A DNA stretch of 64,000 bases from Elizabethkingia occulta (GTDB lineage: Bacteria > Bacteroidota > Bacteroidia > Flavobacteriales > Weeksellaceae). How positions within the stretch are numbered: the stretch's first letter is position 1; each line of letters begins with the position of its first letter. Positions 34,009-43,055 of the stretch are shown here, piece by piece. Below the pieces are notes generated by a model that was not told the origin of the DNA, ran no database searches, and saw nothing but the letters and a program-made list of their open reading frames with translations. The position numbers and the translations under genes were made by a program. The stretch lies in NCBI RefSeq assembly GCF_002023715.1, contig NZ_MAHX01000018.1, positions 62,001 to 126,000 on the forward strand, in the 5' to 3' direction.

Positions 34009-36599
34009 TGATAAAAACTGAAATCAAACAGAGAATTGTAACCCGAACATTAGGCTTAACGCTCGCATTTAGTGCAGCAGCTTTTGCCTTTGCTCAACAA
34101 CAGAAAGTAGCTGTATCCGGAAAGATAACTGATAAAAACGGTGCAGCTGTTCCTTATGCTTCTATTACATTTGCTAACAAAACAAATAATGCGTTATCTG
34201 ATGGCAGCATGACGGATGATAAAGGAAACTACTCTCTTAATCTTACTCCCGGAACTTACTCCTTACAGGTAGAAACACCAGGATTTAAGACATTTCAGAC
34301 AGAAAAAACAATAACTGCTGCCGGAAACATTGGCAGTGTTCAAATAGAGGCTCTGAAAGGTCAGGAAGCTGTAGATAGTAAGACCAAGAGTATACAAGGT
34401 GTTACCATTACTGCTGCTGCATCTAAGCCTTACAAGGTTGAGCTTGATAAAAAAACCTATGACCCATCAACCGACCTTATTAGTAAAGGTGGTACATTAC
34501 AAGATGTACTAACCAATGTTCCTTCAGTATCTGTAGATACAGACGGAACAGTTTCTATGAGAGGAAATACCAATGTGAAGTTCTTAATCAATGGTAAGCC
34601 GTCTTCACTTTTAGGTATTGACGATGGCGCGAATGCTCTACAAAGTATTCCTGCAGATCAGATTGAAAAAATAGAAGTTATTACGAATCCTTCTTCTAAA
34701 TTTGAAGCATCGGGTACATCAGGTATCTTAAATATCATCCTTAAGAAAAATAAAAAAGTTGGTTTCAATGGTAGTGTTACCGGAACTCTAGGTTATATGC
34801 CAAGAACCGCATTAAATGCCAATTTAAGCTGGAGAAAAAACAACTGGACCTGGTTTTTAAATGGTGGCGGTGGTTACACAGAGAGTAAAGGTAGAAATGA
34901 AACGGAAACAACCTATCACAATATTGTTCTTCCAGAAATCCCTCCTGGTCTAGCAACCCAACCTAATGATATATCATCATATCAGTCACAAAATTCTAAC
35001 AACAAGACTTATAATAATAACTATAACGCAACCGGAGGTTTTGTTTATGATATTTCAGATAAAACATCTTTAAGTTTATCAGGTGTAGTACGAACTTTTG
35101 AAGGCGATAACAGAGAACCTTTAAATACTTATAATGAGTTTTACAGAGCTAACCGCAGTACACTTAATTGGGATTTTATGAATTCATTAGGTACCAGAAC
35201 CTCTGTTGGAAGGAGCAATAACCTTGCTTTTCAGGGGGATTTAGGATTAGATCATAAATTTAATACCAACGGACATAATCTATCTTTAGCACTAAGTGTA
35301 CAAAGAAATCGCAGTAACAACTACTCTGACATCACTGAAACACTAGATTCTGCCTTAGTAAGCCACGATAACACTGAAAGAAAATCGGTTACGAAAACGA
35401 TTATTGGTAAAGCAGATTACGAATTACCAATTGGTGAAAATTCGAAATTGGAAGCTGGTTACCGATTGGATGTAAATAAGAATGATTATAACAATATTGT
35501 GAATACTACTGCAACCAATCAGTTGATTCCAAATTATAATAATACAACGGATTATCAGGAAGTTTTCAATGCTTTTTATGTTCAGTTCAAAAGTAAAGTT
35601 GGTAATTTCGGATACCAGCTTGGGCTGAGAGATGAACTTTCTAATGTAAAAATCGATTATAGTAATCTTGCAGGGACCAATATTAATAAGACCAAAAATT
35701 ATAATAATCTATTCCCTAGTATATTCTTAAGCTATGATGTGGCAAAGAATAATCAGATTTTGGTAAATTACTCCCGTAGGATCGACAGACCAAGAGCTTT
35801 CTTCATGGTACCTTTCCCTAATTATAGCAACAATCAGAATATCTTTGAAGGAAATATAGATCTTAACCCATCTTATGTAGACTCTTTTGAAGTTGGTTAC
35901 AGTATTCAGAAAAAGAAATTTACGGTGAATCCTACTCTGTATTACAGCCGCACTACAGACGATGATAAAATGTTGGTATACAGACCAGATGAAAGGCTGA
36001 ATGTCTTCTATACCAAGCCTATAAATCTTGGGACTAGTGATCGTTATGGTTTGGATCTTAATTTCACTTACGATCCCTTATCATGGTTAAAATTCATGGG
36101 TAGTTTAGACTTGTTTGGGTATAAAACTACAGGTATAGCGTCTTATAATACTATAGATAAAGTCACACTGCAACCTAAAGTAGGAACAATGGATTTTACC
36201 GGAAGTGGCTTCTCTACACGTGCCAGACTAAATACAACTTTCAAGCTGGACAAAACCCTAAGTGTACAGCTACAGGGACAATACAGAGGTGCACAAAAGA
36301 CAGCAAGCCAGAACAGATCAGATATGTATTCTCTTAACCTGGGAGCTTCTAAAACAATCTGGAATGGTGACGGGACTATTACGTTTAACATTCAGGATGT
36401 ATTTAATACCAGAAGAATGGAGTCTTTCACCTTTAATGATGATTTTACAAGACGTAATTATATGCAGTGGCAGCCAAGACAGTTTTCCATATCTTTGTCT
36501 TACCGCTTCAAACAGGGTGAGAAAGTTGATCAGCCTAAAAGAAAAAAAGACATCAACAATAATTACGATGGTGGTGACGAGCAAGGCGGACCAATGTAA
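34008..36599 (+). CDS. TonB-dependent receptor-like outer-membrane barrel protein
   Basis: An 863-residue outer-membrane protein. Signal peptide to about residue 30 (AFAFAQQ), a carboxypeptidase-regulatory-like domain (VSGKITDKNGAAVPYASITF, about 34-115), a plug domain (TLQDVLTNVPSVSVDTDG, then IPADQIEKIEVITNPSSK, about 140-245), and a long beta-barrel of the outer-membrane protein beta-barrel family 3 type that ends in FSISLSYRFKQG plus a short charged tail. The ligand is unknown; family members may import metals, peptides or other compounds. It overlaps mltG by one base and precedes a lipoprotein phosphatase gene by 5 bases. Confidence 0.88.
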   Translation: MIKTEIKQRIVTRTLGLTLAFSAAAFAFAQQQKVAVSGKITDKNGAAVPYASITFANKTNNALSDGSMTDDKGNYSLNLTPGTYSLQVETPGFKTFQTEKTITAAGNIGSVQIEALKGQEAVDSKTKSIQGVTITAAASKPYKVELDKKTYDPSTDLISKGGTLQDVLTNVPSVSVDTDGTVSMRGNTNVKFLINGKPSSLLGIDDGANALQSIPADQIEKIEVITNPSSKFEASGTSGILNIILKKNKKVGFNGSVTGTLGYMPRTALNANLSWRKNNWTWFLNGGGGYTESKGRNETETTYHNIVLPEIPPGLATQPNDISSYQSQNSNNKTYNNNYNATGGFVYDISDKTSLSLSGVVRTFEGDNREPLNTYNEFYRANRSTLNWDFMNSLGTRTSVGRSNNLAFQGDLGLDHKFNTNGHNLSLALSVQRNRSNNYSDITETLDSALVSHDNTERKSVTKTIIGKADYELPIGENSKLEAGYRLDVNKNDYNNIVNTTATNQLIPNYNNTTDYQEVFNAFYVQFKSKVGNFGYQLGLRDELSNVKIDYSNLAGTNINKTKNYNNLFPSIFLSYDVAKNNQILVNYSRRIDRPRAFFMVPFPNYSNNQNIFEGNIDLNPSYVDSFEVGYSIQKKKFTVNPTLYYSRTTDDDKMLVYRPDERLNVFYTKPINLGTSDRYGLDLNFTYDPLSWLKFMGSLDLFGYKTTGIASYNTIDKVTLQPKVGTMDFTGSGFSTRARLNTTFKLDKTLSVQLQGQYRGAQKTASQNRSDMYSLNLGASKTIWNGDGTITFNIQDVFNTRRMESFTFNDDFTRRNYMQWQPRQFSISLSYRFKQGEKVDQPKRKKDINNNYDGGDEQGGPM

Positions 36600-36604
36600 A
36601 AAAT

Positions 36605-37168
36605 ATGAAAAAAACAATTGTTATAATTTTAGCATTTAGTACAATGGCTTGTACTTCCAGAAGTATGAAAGGGCCACGGCCTGAAAACTGGGCAACAAAA
36701 GTTACAGAAAAGCCTTTCCACAATCTGCATAAAGTTAGCGACAGCATTTATAGAAGTGAAAAGCCCGATAATGCGGGCTTTCACTTTTTCCAGGAAAAAC
36801 AGATGGAGTCTGTTCTGGATCTGAGACGCCAGCACAAAGATCTTATTGCTGTAGAAGGAAGCTCATATAAAGGCAAATTGTATAGTGTTCCGATGAAAGC
36901 ATCACAGATGTCGGATAAAGACATAATTGAAGCTTTAAGAATACTAAAAACAGCTCCTAAGCCTATTGTAGTACATTGCGCACATGGAAGTGACAGAACC
37001 GGAGTTACAATAGCTATGTACCGCATTATTTTCCAGAATTGGAGCAAAGATCAGGCTATCGAAGAGATGAAACGCGGTGGCTACAATTACCACTGGTTTT
37101 ATCCGGGTTTAATTACTTATATCCAAAATGCAGATATAAATCATATTAAAGAACAGGTATTTAAATAG
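36605..37168 (+). CDS. Lipoprotein dual-specificity/tyrosine phosphatase-like protein
   Basis: A 187-residue protein with a lipoprotein signal (lipobox TMAC, Cys16), so it acts outside the cytoplasm. The P-loop is VHCAHGSDRTGVTIAMYR: Cys125, Arg131, the CX5R signature, followed by the Thr/Gly that support the loop. The likely general acid is in the upstream VPMKASQMSDKD region, although no clear Asp-loop is certain. An exported phosphatase of this class may act on host or envelope phospholipids, phospho-sugars or phosphotyrosine. It is the last gene of the dapF-mltG-barrel group. Confidence 0.85.
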   Translation: MKKTIVIILAFSTMACTSRSMKGPRPENWATKVTEKPFHNLHKVSDSIYRSEKPDNAGFHFFQEKQMESVLDLRRQHKDLIAVEGSSYKGKLYSVPMKASQMSDKDIIEALRILKTAPKPIVVHCAHGSDRTGVTIAMYRIIFQNWSKDQAIEEMKRGGYNYHWFYPGLITYIQNADINHIKEQVFK

Positions 37169-37177
37169 CTATTTTTA

Positions 37178-37208
37178 TTTGTACTTATTCTAAATTAATT
37201 TATATTTG
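37178..37208 (+). promoter_or_regulatory. Near-perfect Bacteroidetes promoter: TTTG-N19-TATATTTG
   Basis: -33 TTTG at 37178-37181 and -7 TATATTTG at 37201-37208, 19 bases apart. With the spacing seen at the SRP RNA the transcript would start at 37213, the A of the ATG that follows. Confidence 0.85.
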
Positions 37209-37212
37209 CAAC

Positions 37213-37365
37213 ATGAAATCTAACATTATCCCTTTCAGAGTTGCTCCATTAGCACCAGCATTTAATCATACAGAAGAAATGTACTGTGACAAGAAAAAAT
37301 GTTGTAAAAAATTCAAAACAGGAAAACGCTGCAAAAAATGCCCGGGTCGCCTGAAAATGGCTTAA
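37213..37365 (+). CDS. Small Cys- and Lys-rich protein, 50 residues
   Basis: The frame ATG AAA TCT ... TAA encodes MKSNIIPFRVAPLAPAF at the start and a C-terminal half with Cys25, 30, 31, 40 and 43 (YCDKKKCC, then GKRCKKCPG). The five Cys and many Lys suggest a small metal- or nucleic-acid-binding knuckle, but I recognise no named family. A near-perfect promoter ends 4 bases before the ATG, and codon use is normal. It is shorter than usual gene-calling cutoffs. Its stop overlaps the end of the J-domain gene on the other strand by 4 bases (37362-37365). Confidence 0.72.
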   Translation: MKSNIIPFRVAPLAPAFNHTEEMYCDKKKCCKKFKTGKRCKKCPGRLKMA

Positions 37366-38009
37366 TGCTTTTTCAATAGCAAATAAAGAATAACTAAAAT
37401 AACAGCTGCCGCTGCTATCCCCCATTTTATATAAACCGGAAGCTGTTCATCTGCTTCATCTGCTTTTCTTACCTCAACTGCTTTTTCTTCAGCTACTGGG
37501 TATTCTTCTCTTTCTACTTCAAAAACTTCTGTAATGGTAATGCCATTCGCAACTGTTTTATTCAACAGTGTATTTGTCGCGTTCAGTATAAGCTGAAACC
37601 TTCCTTCGGCATCAAAATCATTGACAATAAATTTCTTTTCTCCATAAGCCTTTTCCAGTCCAAACGGGTGAATTTTCACTACATCGGCATCAAAAGTCTG
37701 CCAGGTAATAATAATTTCTTCTCCTTTTACCACACGAATCTTGTTCGCATGAAAAGACTTTATGCGTGGAGGCAGATTAGATTTCGCATTTTTCTGTTCA
37801 AGACTCAGAAGATGATCGTAGGTTCTGCGCCGATCTTCGTCACTTAGTGTATTGTAGGCTTCCTGTACTTCTCTAAAGCGATTTTCGAAAAAAGGATCAT
37901 TATCACTTTTATCAGGATGATACTTTAGAGATAATTTACGATAAGCCTTCCTGACGTCTTCGTCTGAAGCGTCAACAGAAATACCGAGAAAGTAGTAATA
38001 GTCCTTCAC
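37362..38009 (-). CDS. J-domain protein with a C-terminal membrane anchor
   Basis: A 215-residue protein. The J domain is at residues 3-65, with the DnaK-contacting HPD at 31-33 in LSLKYHPDKSD. The middle part (about 80-160) is a beta-rich segment, IKSFHANKIRVVKGEEIIITW, that looks like an Ig-like or DUF fold and not a zinc-finger or DnaJ substrate domain. A single hydrophobic helix (about 194-211) sits at the C-terminus, followed by KKH. It is not the general DnaJ but a specialised co-chaperone that brings DnaK to the membrane. Its client is unknown. Confidence 0.85.
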   Translation of the reverse strand: MKDYYYFLGISVDASDEDVRKAYRKLSLKYHPDKSDNDPFFENRFREVQEAYNTLSDEDRRRTYDHLLSLEQKNAKSNLPPRIKSFHANKIRVVKGEEIIITWQTFDADVVKIHPFGLEKAYGEKKFIVNDFDAEGRFQLILNATNTLLNKTVANGITITEVFEVEREEYPVAEEKAVEVRKADEADEQLPVYIKWGIAAAAVILVILYLLLKKH

Positions 38010-38167
38010 AATGGGAATTGTGAAGCAAAAATAACAATTTATTTTCCGATACGACTAATGTAATATAAAAACGTAAGACTCATTTTCTTGTTTTTAAAAG
38101 TTTAAACTCCAGTGAAAATATCTCGTATGTTTTTGTTTTTATTTCTGTCTTTAAAATCCCTATAACC

Positions 38168-38201
38168 AAAGAAACGAAAAGCAGATACTTTTCGTTTCTT
38201 T
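38168..38201 (-). terminator. Terminator after the S9 peptidase gene
   Basis: A 14-bp stem, AAAGAAACGAAAAG (38168-38181) and complement (38188-38201), loop of 6. Confidence 0.78.
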
Positions 38202-38211
38202 ATTATTTGAT

Positions 38212-40215
38212 TTATTTATTAAAATTCTTTGCAAAGAAGCCCAGCATATAGGTATAAAGCTCAATTCTGTTTGGTTCTTTACCAAATCCATGACCTTCAT
38301 CGTATTTCACCATATACGGAACATCAAAACCTTTTGCCCGCAGGCCTTTTACAATCTGATCCGATTCATTGATATTAACTCGCGGATCATTAGCTCCCTG
38401 TACTACAAATAATGGTTTCTTTATTTTATCAATCTGGAATACCGGAGAAACTTCTTTAGCTATTTTAGCTTCTTCAGGATTATCCAGATCGTACCAGATT
38501 TGTTTTACCATTTCTTTGTAAGGCTTCCAGTATTCCGGGAACGAATCGAAAAAAGTAAAGATATTGGAAACACCTACATAATCTACACCACACGCATAAA
38601 GATCCGGTGTTTTTATAAGCCCCATTAATGTTGCATACCCACCATGGCTTCCACCATAGATAGCAATTTTATCTTTGTCTACCCAACCCCGCTCTATTGC
38701 GTATTTTACTCCATCTTCTACATCATCCATTGCCTTTCTACCGATTTGCTTATACCCTGATTTCTGGAATGATTTTCCATATCCTCCGGATATTCTGAAG
38801 TTAACCTGTAATGTAGCATAACCACGACTGGCAAATAATTGCGTTTCCGGATTGAATCCCCAGCTATCACGGACTCCCTGCGGGCCTCCATGAGGATTTA
38901 CAACTAACGGTACTTTTTTTCCTTCAAGTGCTGCCTTAGGTAAGGTAATATAGCCATGTATTGTAAGTCCGTCCCTGCTTTTAAAGGTTATAGGTCTCAT
39001 TTCTGCCATATCTTCAGGCTTCAACTGAGGCATCAGATCATATAAAAGTTTAGTTTTTTTAGTTTTTGTATCATACTCGTAATAAGTTCCATACAATTTA
39101 TCACTACTTACGACAACCAGAAATTTGTTATCGTTGTCATCAGAAGAAACTACAGAAAAGTCTTTATCTCCAAATTCAGATTTCAACTTATTGTGTACTT
39201 CTTTGTAGAATTTACTTACCGGTATAATCTCTCCCCTTTCTCCTTCGTAGTTTATGTAATCCAGTTCGTAGTTTCTGTTTTTACCGGCAAGACTTATAGA
39301 GCTCACATCATATACCGGATTGGAATAAACTTCTTTAATCACAGCATTCTTTTTCAGATCATATAAAACAATCTTCGCTTTATCACTATCCAGATTAGTT
39401 ACAACATAAGCTTCATCTTTATTCTTAGAATTTTCATTGAAGCTGATAATATCGAATGTATCTGACCAGTCAGTTTTTTTCAGAAGGTTGAATTTCCCTG
39501 TCTGCAAATCTTTGTAGTATGTATGGGTTGTTAATCCGTTTACCAATATTGTATATCCTCTAAGATTTCCGTCTTTATCAAATATATAATCATTAATAGG
39601 ATTCTTAGGATCTTTGTTCTCTAAGAGTTGGGTTGCTTCCCCCGTAACAAAGTTTATTTTAAAAGGTTCAAAAATCTGCTTGTTGTTCTTATTCATAGTA
39701 ACCACAACAAAGTCGGTATCTTTTACGGGCATTGCAAAACCTATTTTCACACCTTCAAATGGTGTGAGATCTTTTAAGTTTTTTCCATCAATGTCCGTAG
39801 CATACAGGTGGATATTCTCATTCCCACCCTTATCCTGAGTAAAGTACAGACGGTTTTTGCTTAACCATCCATAACTTTTAATCAGATCTTCTTTTTCTTC
39901 AATAGCTTTGGTTATTTTTCCGGACTTCAGGTCTTTTACATAAACATGATTTTTCTTGTTATTATCTTTCTCTTTGTAAGATAAAAACTGTCCATCTGGT
40001 GAAATTTTAAATTGTGAAGCTTTTGGTCTTGCAAAATAATCTTCGACTTTGTACTTAAAATTTCCTTTATCATAGGAAGCAAGTTGTTCCAAATTAGCTT
40101 TGGAAGATGGCAGTGTAGCATCTCCCGGCAATTTAGTAGTAGTGCTTTGTGCATTCATCATAGCAGCAGTTATTACAACCTGGGCGGTTATAAAAAGTTT
40201 AGTGTTTAATTTCAT
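38212..40215 (-). CDS. Exported S9 family (prolyl oligopeptidase-type) serine peptidase
   Basis: A 667-residue protein with a signal peptide (ITAAMMNAQ, about residue 22). Residues about 50-400 form a beta-propeller, and the C-terminal 260 residues an alpha/beta-hydrolase domain with the nucleophile Ser523 in YGGSHGGYATL. The Asp is in VVQGANDPRVNINES and the His in YDEGHGFGKEPN near the end. It should cut short peptides in the periplasm, like acylaminoacyl or dipeptidyl peptidases. It is single, with its own terminator. Confidence 0.92.
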   Translation of the reverse strand: MKLNTKLFITAQVVITAAMMNAQSTTTKLPGDATLPSSKANLEQLASYDKGNFKYKVEDYFARPKASQFKISPDGQFLSYKEKDNNKKNHVYVKDLKSGKITKAIEEKEDLIKSYGWLSKNRLYFTQDKGGNENIHLYATDIDGKNLKDLTPFEGVKIGFAMPVKDTDFVVVTMNKNNKQIFEPFKINFVTGEATQLLENKDPKNPINDYIFDKDGNLRGYTILVNGLTTHTYYKDLQTGKFNLLKKTDWSDTFDIISFNENSKNKDEAYVVTNLDSDKAKIVLYDLKKNAVIKEVYSNPVYDVSSISLAGKNRNYELDYINYEGERGEIIPVSKFYKEVHNKLKSEFGDKDFSVVSSDDNDNKFLVVVSSDKLYGTYYEYDTKTKKTKLLYDLMPQLKPEDMAEMRPITFKSRDGLTIHGYITLPKAALEGKKVPLVVNPHGGPQGVRDSWGFNPETQLFASRGYATLQVNFRISGGYGKSFQKSGYKQIGRKAMDDVEDGVKYAIERGWVDKDKIAIYGGSHGGYATLMGLIKTPDLYACGVDYVGVSNIFTFFDSFPEYWKPYKEMVKQIWYDLDNPEEAKIAKEVSPVFQIDKIKKPLFVVQGANDPRVNINESDQIVKGLRAKGFDVPYMVKYDEGHGFGKEPNRIELYTYMLGFFAKNFNK

Positions 40216-40329
40216 AACTCATATTTTAGTGATTAGGATAACCGAAAAACAGTTATTTACTAATAAGACTATTTATAACACCAAAATGTTACACTCAATA
40301 TGATTTATATGCAAAATTTTATTTGTTCT

Positions 40330-40788
40330 CTAGTGTAAATAAATCCCAAAGTACCATGTCCAGGCAATCAGGATAATCTGCATAGGTATTCTTTCTTTAT
40401 ACAAATATGCCATTCCCGGGCCTGTATAGTTGGCTTTAAAAATATTGATCCGTTTCTTTGAGGAATTAATATTGGCTATAAATACAACAACATAAAAAAC
40501 AATAAGCAAAATGGCTGTTAATTCTCTCAGCTGTGGCAGCATTAATCCTATTCCGGCTGCTATTTCCAATACTCCGGTAAAATATACCCAGAACATTTTG
40601 TAAGGAATAAAGTCAGGAATCATCAGAGCCATTCCTTTCTGGAACTTAAAGTGAGAAAATCCGGTAAAAATAATAAATACAGCCATCCCCAGATTACCGG
40701 AAAAAGTCCAGTTCCATTCTCCCTGAATAATTTTTGTTCCGAGCAGGGCTATAATAAATACACTAAAAAGTATGGATAATAATTTCAT
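40330..40788 (-). CDS. DoxX family membrane protein
   Basis: A 152-residue inner-membrane protein with four hydrophobic segments (about 4-20, 32-46, 69-88 and 95-112) and a conserved VLEIAAGIGLMLPQLRE. The pattern is that of DoxX-like proteins, whose role in bacteria is mostly unknown, with links to redox and stress. Its start lies next to the stop of the SRPBCC gene (40789), so it is the last gene of an SRPBCC/VOC operon. Confidence 0.8.
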   Translation of the reverse strand: MKLLSILFSVFIIALLGTKIIQGEWNWTFSGNLGMAVFIIFTGFSHFKFQKGMALMIPDFIPYKMFWVYFTGVLEIAAGIGLMLPQLRELTAILLIVFYVVVFIANINSSKKRINIFKANYTGPGMAYLYKERIPMQIILIAWTWYFGIYLH

Positions 40789-41226
40789 TTATTTTTCTGC
40801 TAATTCTTTTACCAATCCGAGTCCTCTGATAAATCCTTTATCCATATCATCTTTCCATTTCTCATCTACCTGCACTTCGACGTGAAGTTTGGTTTTATCT
40901 CCCAAATCTGTAAGAAAATACTTTTCCTGGGCTCCACTCCATTCCATAATTTCTTTGCTATGGAGATCTTCAATCCCGTTTAATATCATTCCTAAATGTT
41001 TAAATACGATCTGATGGGGTTCTTTGAGACTATCAATCGTAGAAACCATTCCGTCGCCTTTGTTGTTAACAAATAATGTACGCCCGCCAACTTTCCAGTC
41101 TGATTTCATAACAGAATCTGAACCAAAAAATTTTGTCCATTCACTGTAGGTTGCTTCACTCCACAAAATATCCCAGATCTTCTGTGGCGAAGCTTTAATT
41201 TCAAATTCATATGATAAGGTTTCCAT
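40789..41226 (-). CDS. SRPBCC (AHSA1-like) protein 1
   Basis: A 145-residue protein with the START/Bet v 1-like SRPBCC fold. METLSYEFEIKASPQKIWDILW is the typical first strand and helix with the K-x-W-D-I-L-W pattern, followed by a cavity-forming sheet and the C-terminal helix MDKGFIRGLGLVKELAEK. Such proteins bind small hydrophobic ligands or act in stress; this one is very close in form to the next gene (shared endings KELAEK/KDLAEK), so the two probably arose by duplication. Confidence 0.85.
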   Translation of the reverse strand: METLSYEFEIKASPQKIWDILWSEATYSEWTKFFGSDSVMKSDWKVGGRTLFVNNKGDGMVSTIDSLKEPHQIVFKHLGMILNGIEDLHSKEIMEWSGAQEKYFLTDLGDKTKLHVEVQVDEKWKDDMDKGFIRGLGLVKELAEK

Positions 41227-41259
41227 AAATATATCTTTTAGGGTTATAAAATTCAGTTT

Positions 41260-41682
41260 TTATTTTTCAGCCAAATCTTTAACAATTTCCAATGCTTTCG
41301 GAAACTTATCTTCAAAGAAGCTTTTAAATTCTTCCGGGGTCTGTATCTCTCCTTTAAGAATCGTTCCGTTTCCGATTTCTTCTAATACATAAGATTCTGT
41401 TGCCTCTCCCCAGTTTTGCGCCTTCTCTACCCCATCATAAATTTCACCAAGATGCAGAAATTTCATTTCTTTATTCGGAATATTTTTTTCAACACGGCTA
41501 TATATACCGTTATTATTAGGATCGAAAAACTTTACAATACTTCCTTCTTCCAAAGTTCCTTTATAAAAAGAACCTTCAGCAAAAACTGATGTCCATTGTG
41601 TATAAGTATTATCATTCCATAATACTTCCCATACTTTATCCGGAGCAGCCTTAATCTGGATCTGATAAAAAAGTTTTTCCAT
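41260..41682 (-). CDS. SRPBCC (AHSA1-like) protein 2
   Basis: 140 residues from MEKLFYQIQIKAAPDKVWEV; a further ATG three codons up (41691) is possible but the neighbour's MET-L-Y start supports this one. The fold, length and ending (IVKDLAEK) match SRPBCC protein 1, 33 bases downstream, so this is a tandem paralog. The residues lining the cavity differ between the two, which suggests different ligands. Confidence 0.85.
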   Translation of the reverse strand: MEKLFYQIQIKAAPDKVWEVLWNDNTYTQWTSVFAEGSFYKGTLEEGSIVKFFDPNNNGIYSRVEKNIPNKEMKFLHLGEIYDGVEKAQNWGEATESYVLEEIGNGTILKGEIQTPEEFKSFFEDKFPKALEIVKDLAEK

Positions 41683-41708
41683 GAAATACAATATTATAAA
41701 TTAATTAC

Positions 41709-42563
41709 TTAGGAATTATAGGCTGCCTCCAAATCGGAAATTACAATCTTCTGCATTTTCAGCATTGCCTGAACAACTTTTTGTGATTTTTCAGGATCAG
41801 AATCATTCATCAGTTCTATTAATCTTTTAGGAACGATTTGCCAGCTTACACCGTATTGATCTTTCAGCCAGCCACACATGCTTTCTCTTCCACCTCCGGA
41901 TATCAATGTATTCCAAAGATGATCTGTTTCTTTCTGATCATTTGTCATCGTTACCAAAGATATTCCTTCGTTGAAATCAAATTTATGGTCAAAAGAAGAG
42001 TCCATGCAGCTTAGCATATAATTATTGATAACAAAATGAGCATGCTGTACATTTTCAGGATTTTCTCCATTCTCGTCGCCATCTTTATACTTCAGGACAC
42101 CTTCAATCTTAGATTCAGGAAATGTACTTGTATAGAACTCCATTGCTTCCATTGCCTTTCCGTTATTTTTATGCATAAACATTAGTGTAGGCACCATTTT
42201 CTGTTCTTGTGTTTCTCCAAAATAAAGTTGCCAGGTTGTTCCATATTTATCTTTAATCCATCCGTACTTTTTACTCCACGGATAAGAATCGAGTTCCATT
42301 AATGCCATTCCGCCTTCAGATAACATATCCCAATAATGTTGTACATCTTCTTCAGAAGCACAATTTATCAGAAAAGATATCGAAGGATTTTTTTCAAACT
42401 GAGGTCCTGCATTCAGCAGCATCAGCTTTTGCCCGAATAGTTCTATATTTATTACAACAGGAGTATCAACTGTGATTTTCCCGCCAAATACCTGGCAATA
42501 AAATTCTGCTGCTTCCTTTGCGTCTCCGTTGCACCAAAGGCATGGAAAAATATCATTATTCAT
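41709..42563 (-). CDS. Two-domain VOC/PhnB-like protein
   Basis: A 284-residue protein with two vicinal-oxygen-chelate (glyoxalase/PhnB 3-demethylubiquinone-like) domains. The first starts NNDIFPCLWCNGDAKEAAEF and includes SKKYGWIKDKYGTTWQLYFG; the second starts KMVPTLMFMHKNNGKAMEAM and has DQYGVSWQIVPKRLIELM. The repeat of D-K/Q-Y-G-x-x-W-Q-L/I is diagnostic of the PhnB group. The metal ligands of true glyoxalases are not clear, so activity is uncertain. It sits 10 bases after SRPBCC protein 3. Confidence 0.87.
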   Translation of the reverse strand: MNNDIFPCLWCNGDAKEAAEFYCQVFGGKITVDTPVVINIELFGQKLMLLNAGPQFEKNPSISFLINCASEEDVQHYWDMLSEGGMALMELDSYPWSKKYGWIKDKYGTTWQLYFGETQEQKMVPTLMFMHKNNGKAMEAMEFYTSTFPESKIEGVLKYKDGDENGENPENVQHAHFVINNYMLSCMDSSFDHKFDFNEGISLVTMTNDQKETDHLWNTLISGGGRESMCGWLKDQYGVSWQIVPKRLIELMNDSDPEKSQKVVQAMLKMQKIVISDLEAAYNS

Positions 42564-42573
42564 TTCCTTATTT

Positions 42574-42984
42574 TTAGTGTGTTTCTGTATACTGGCTAAA
42601 GCTGCCTAAAATTGCATTCCATCCTTCTTTTTGCATTTCAACAGGATTTTCTGCTTCGGGATCGAAAGTTGTGGTAATTTTTGTCCCGCTTTCTACTGCT
42701 TCAAAAGTTGTGGAAACCTTCCGACCGTCAGGCATATGATATCTGATTAACTGCTGAGGAACGACCTCATCATAAGTTCCTTCAAAATTAAATCCAAAAC
42801 TTCCATCTCTTGCTTCCATTCTGTTATTGAATTTTCCACCAACTCTAAGGTCATTTTCAGAAGAAGGGCAAAACCAACTTTCGTGGGCAAAGTTCCATTG
42901 AGTAATATGTTCTGGTTGATTAAAATAATCCCAAACTTTTTCTACAGGAGCATTTACTGTTGTTTCTATTGTGATTTGTTCCAT
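42574..42984 (-). CDS. SRPBCC (AHSA1-like) protein 3
   Basis: A 136-residue SRPBCC protein. MEQITIETTVNAPVEKVWDYFN then PEHITQWNFAHESWFCPS and the C-terminal helix EGWNAILGSFSQYTE. The W-x-x-I-L-x-x-F ending is typical of the activator-of-Hsp90-ATPase-1-like subgroup. It is the first gene of a unit that runs to the DoxX gene; the hairpin at 43056-43088 separates it from the VOC gene upstream. Confidence 0.86.
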   Translation of the reverse strand: MEQITIETTVNAPVEKVWDYFNQPEHITQWNFAHESWFCPSSENDLRVGGKFNNRMEARDGSFGFNFEGTYDEVVPQQLIRYHMPDGRKVSTTFEAVESGTKITTTFDPEAENPVEMQKEGWNAILGSFSQYTETH

Positions 42985-43055
42985 GATATTCTAATTTATT
43001 AGTTTGTCTAAAATAATGAAATTGATTTTTATTTTGACTATCGCATTATAAACTA

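Noticed and set aside
36262-36639. Open frame of 125 codons in another frame at the end of the barrel gene
   Set aside because: It overlaps the barrel gene and the start of the phosphatase gene, both with good domain evidence; its translation has no pattern.
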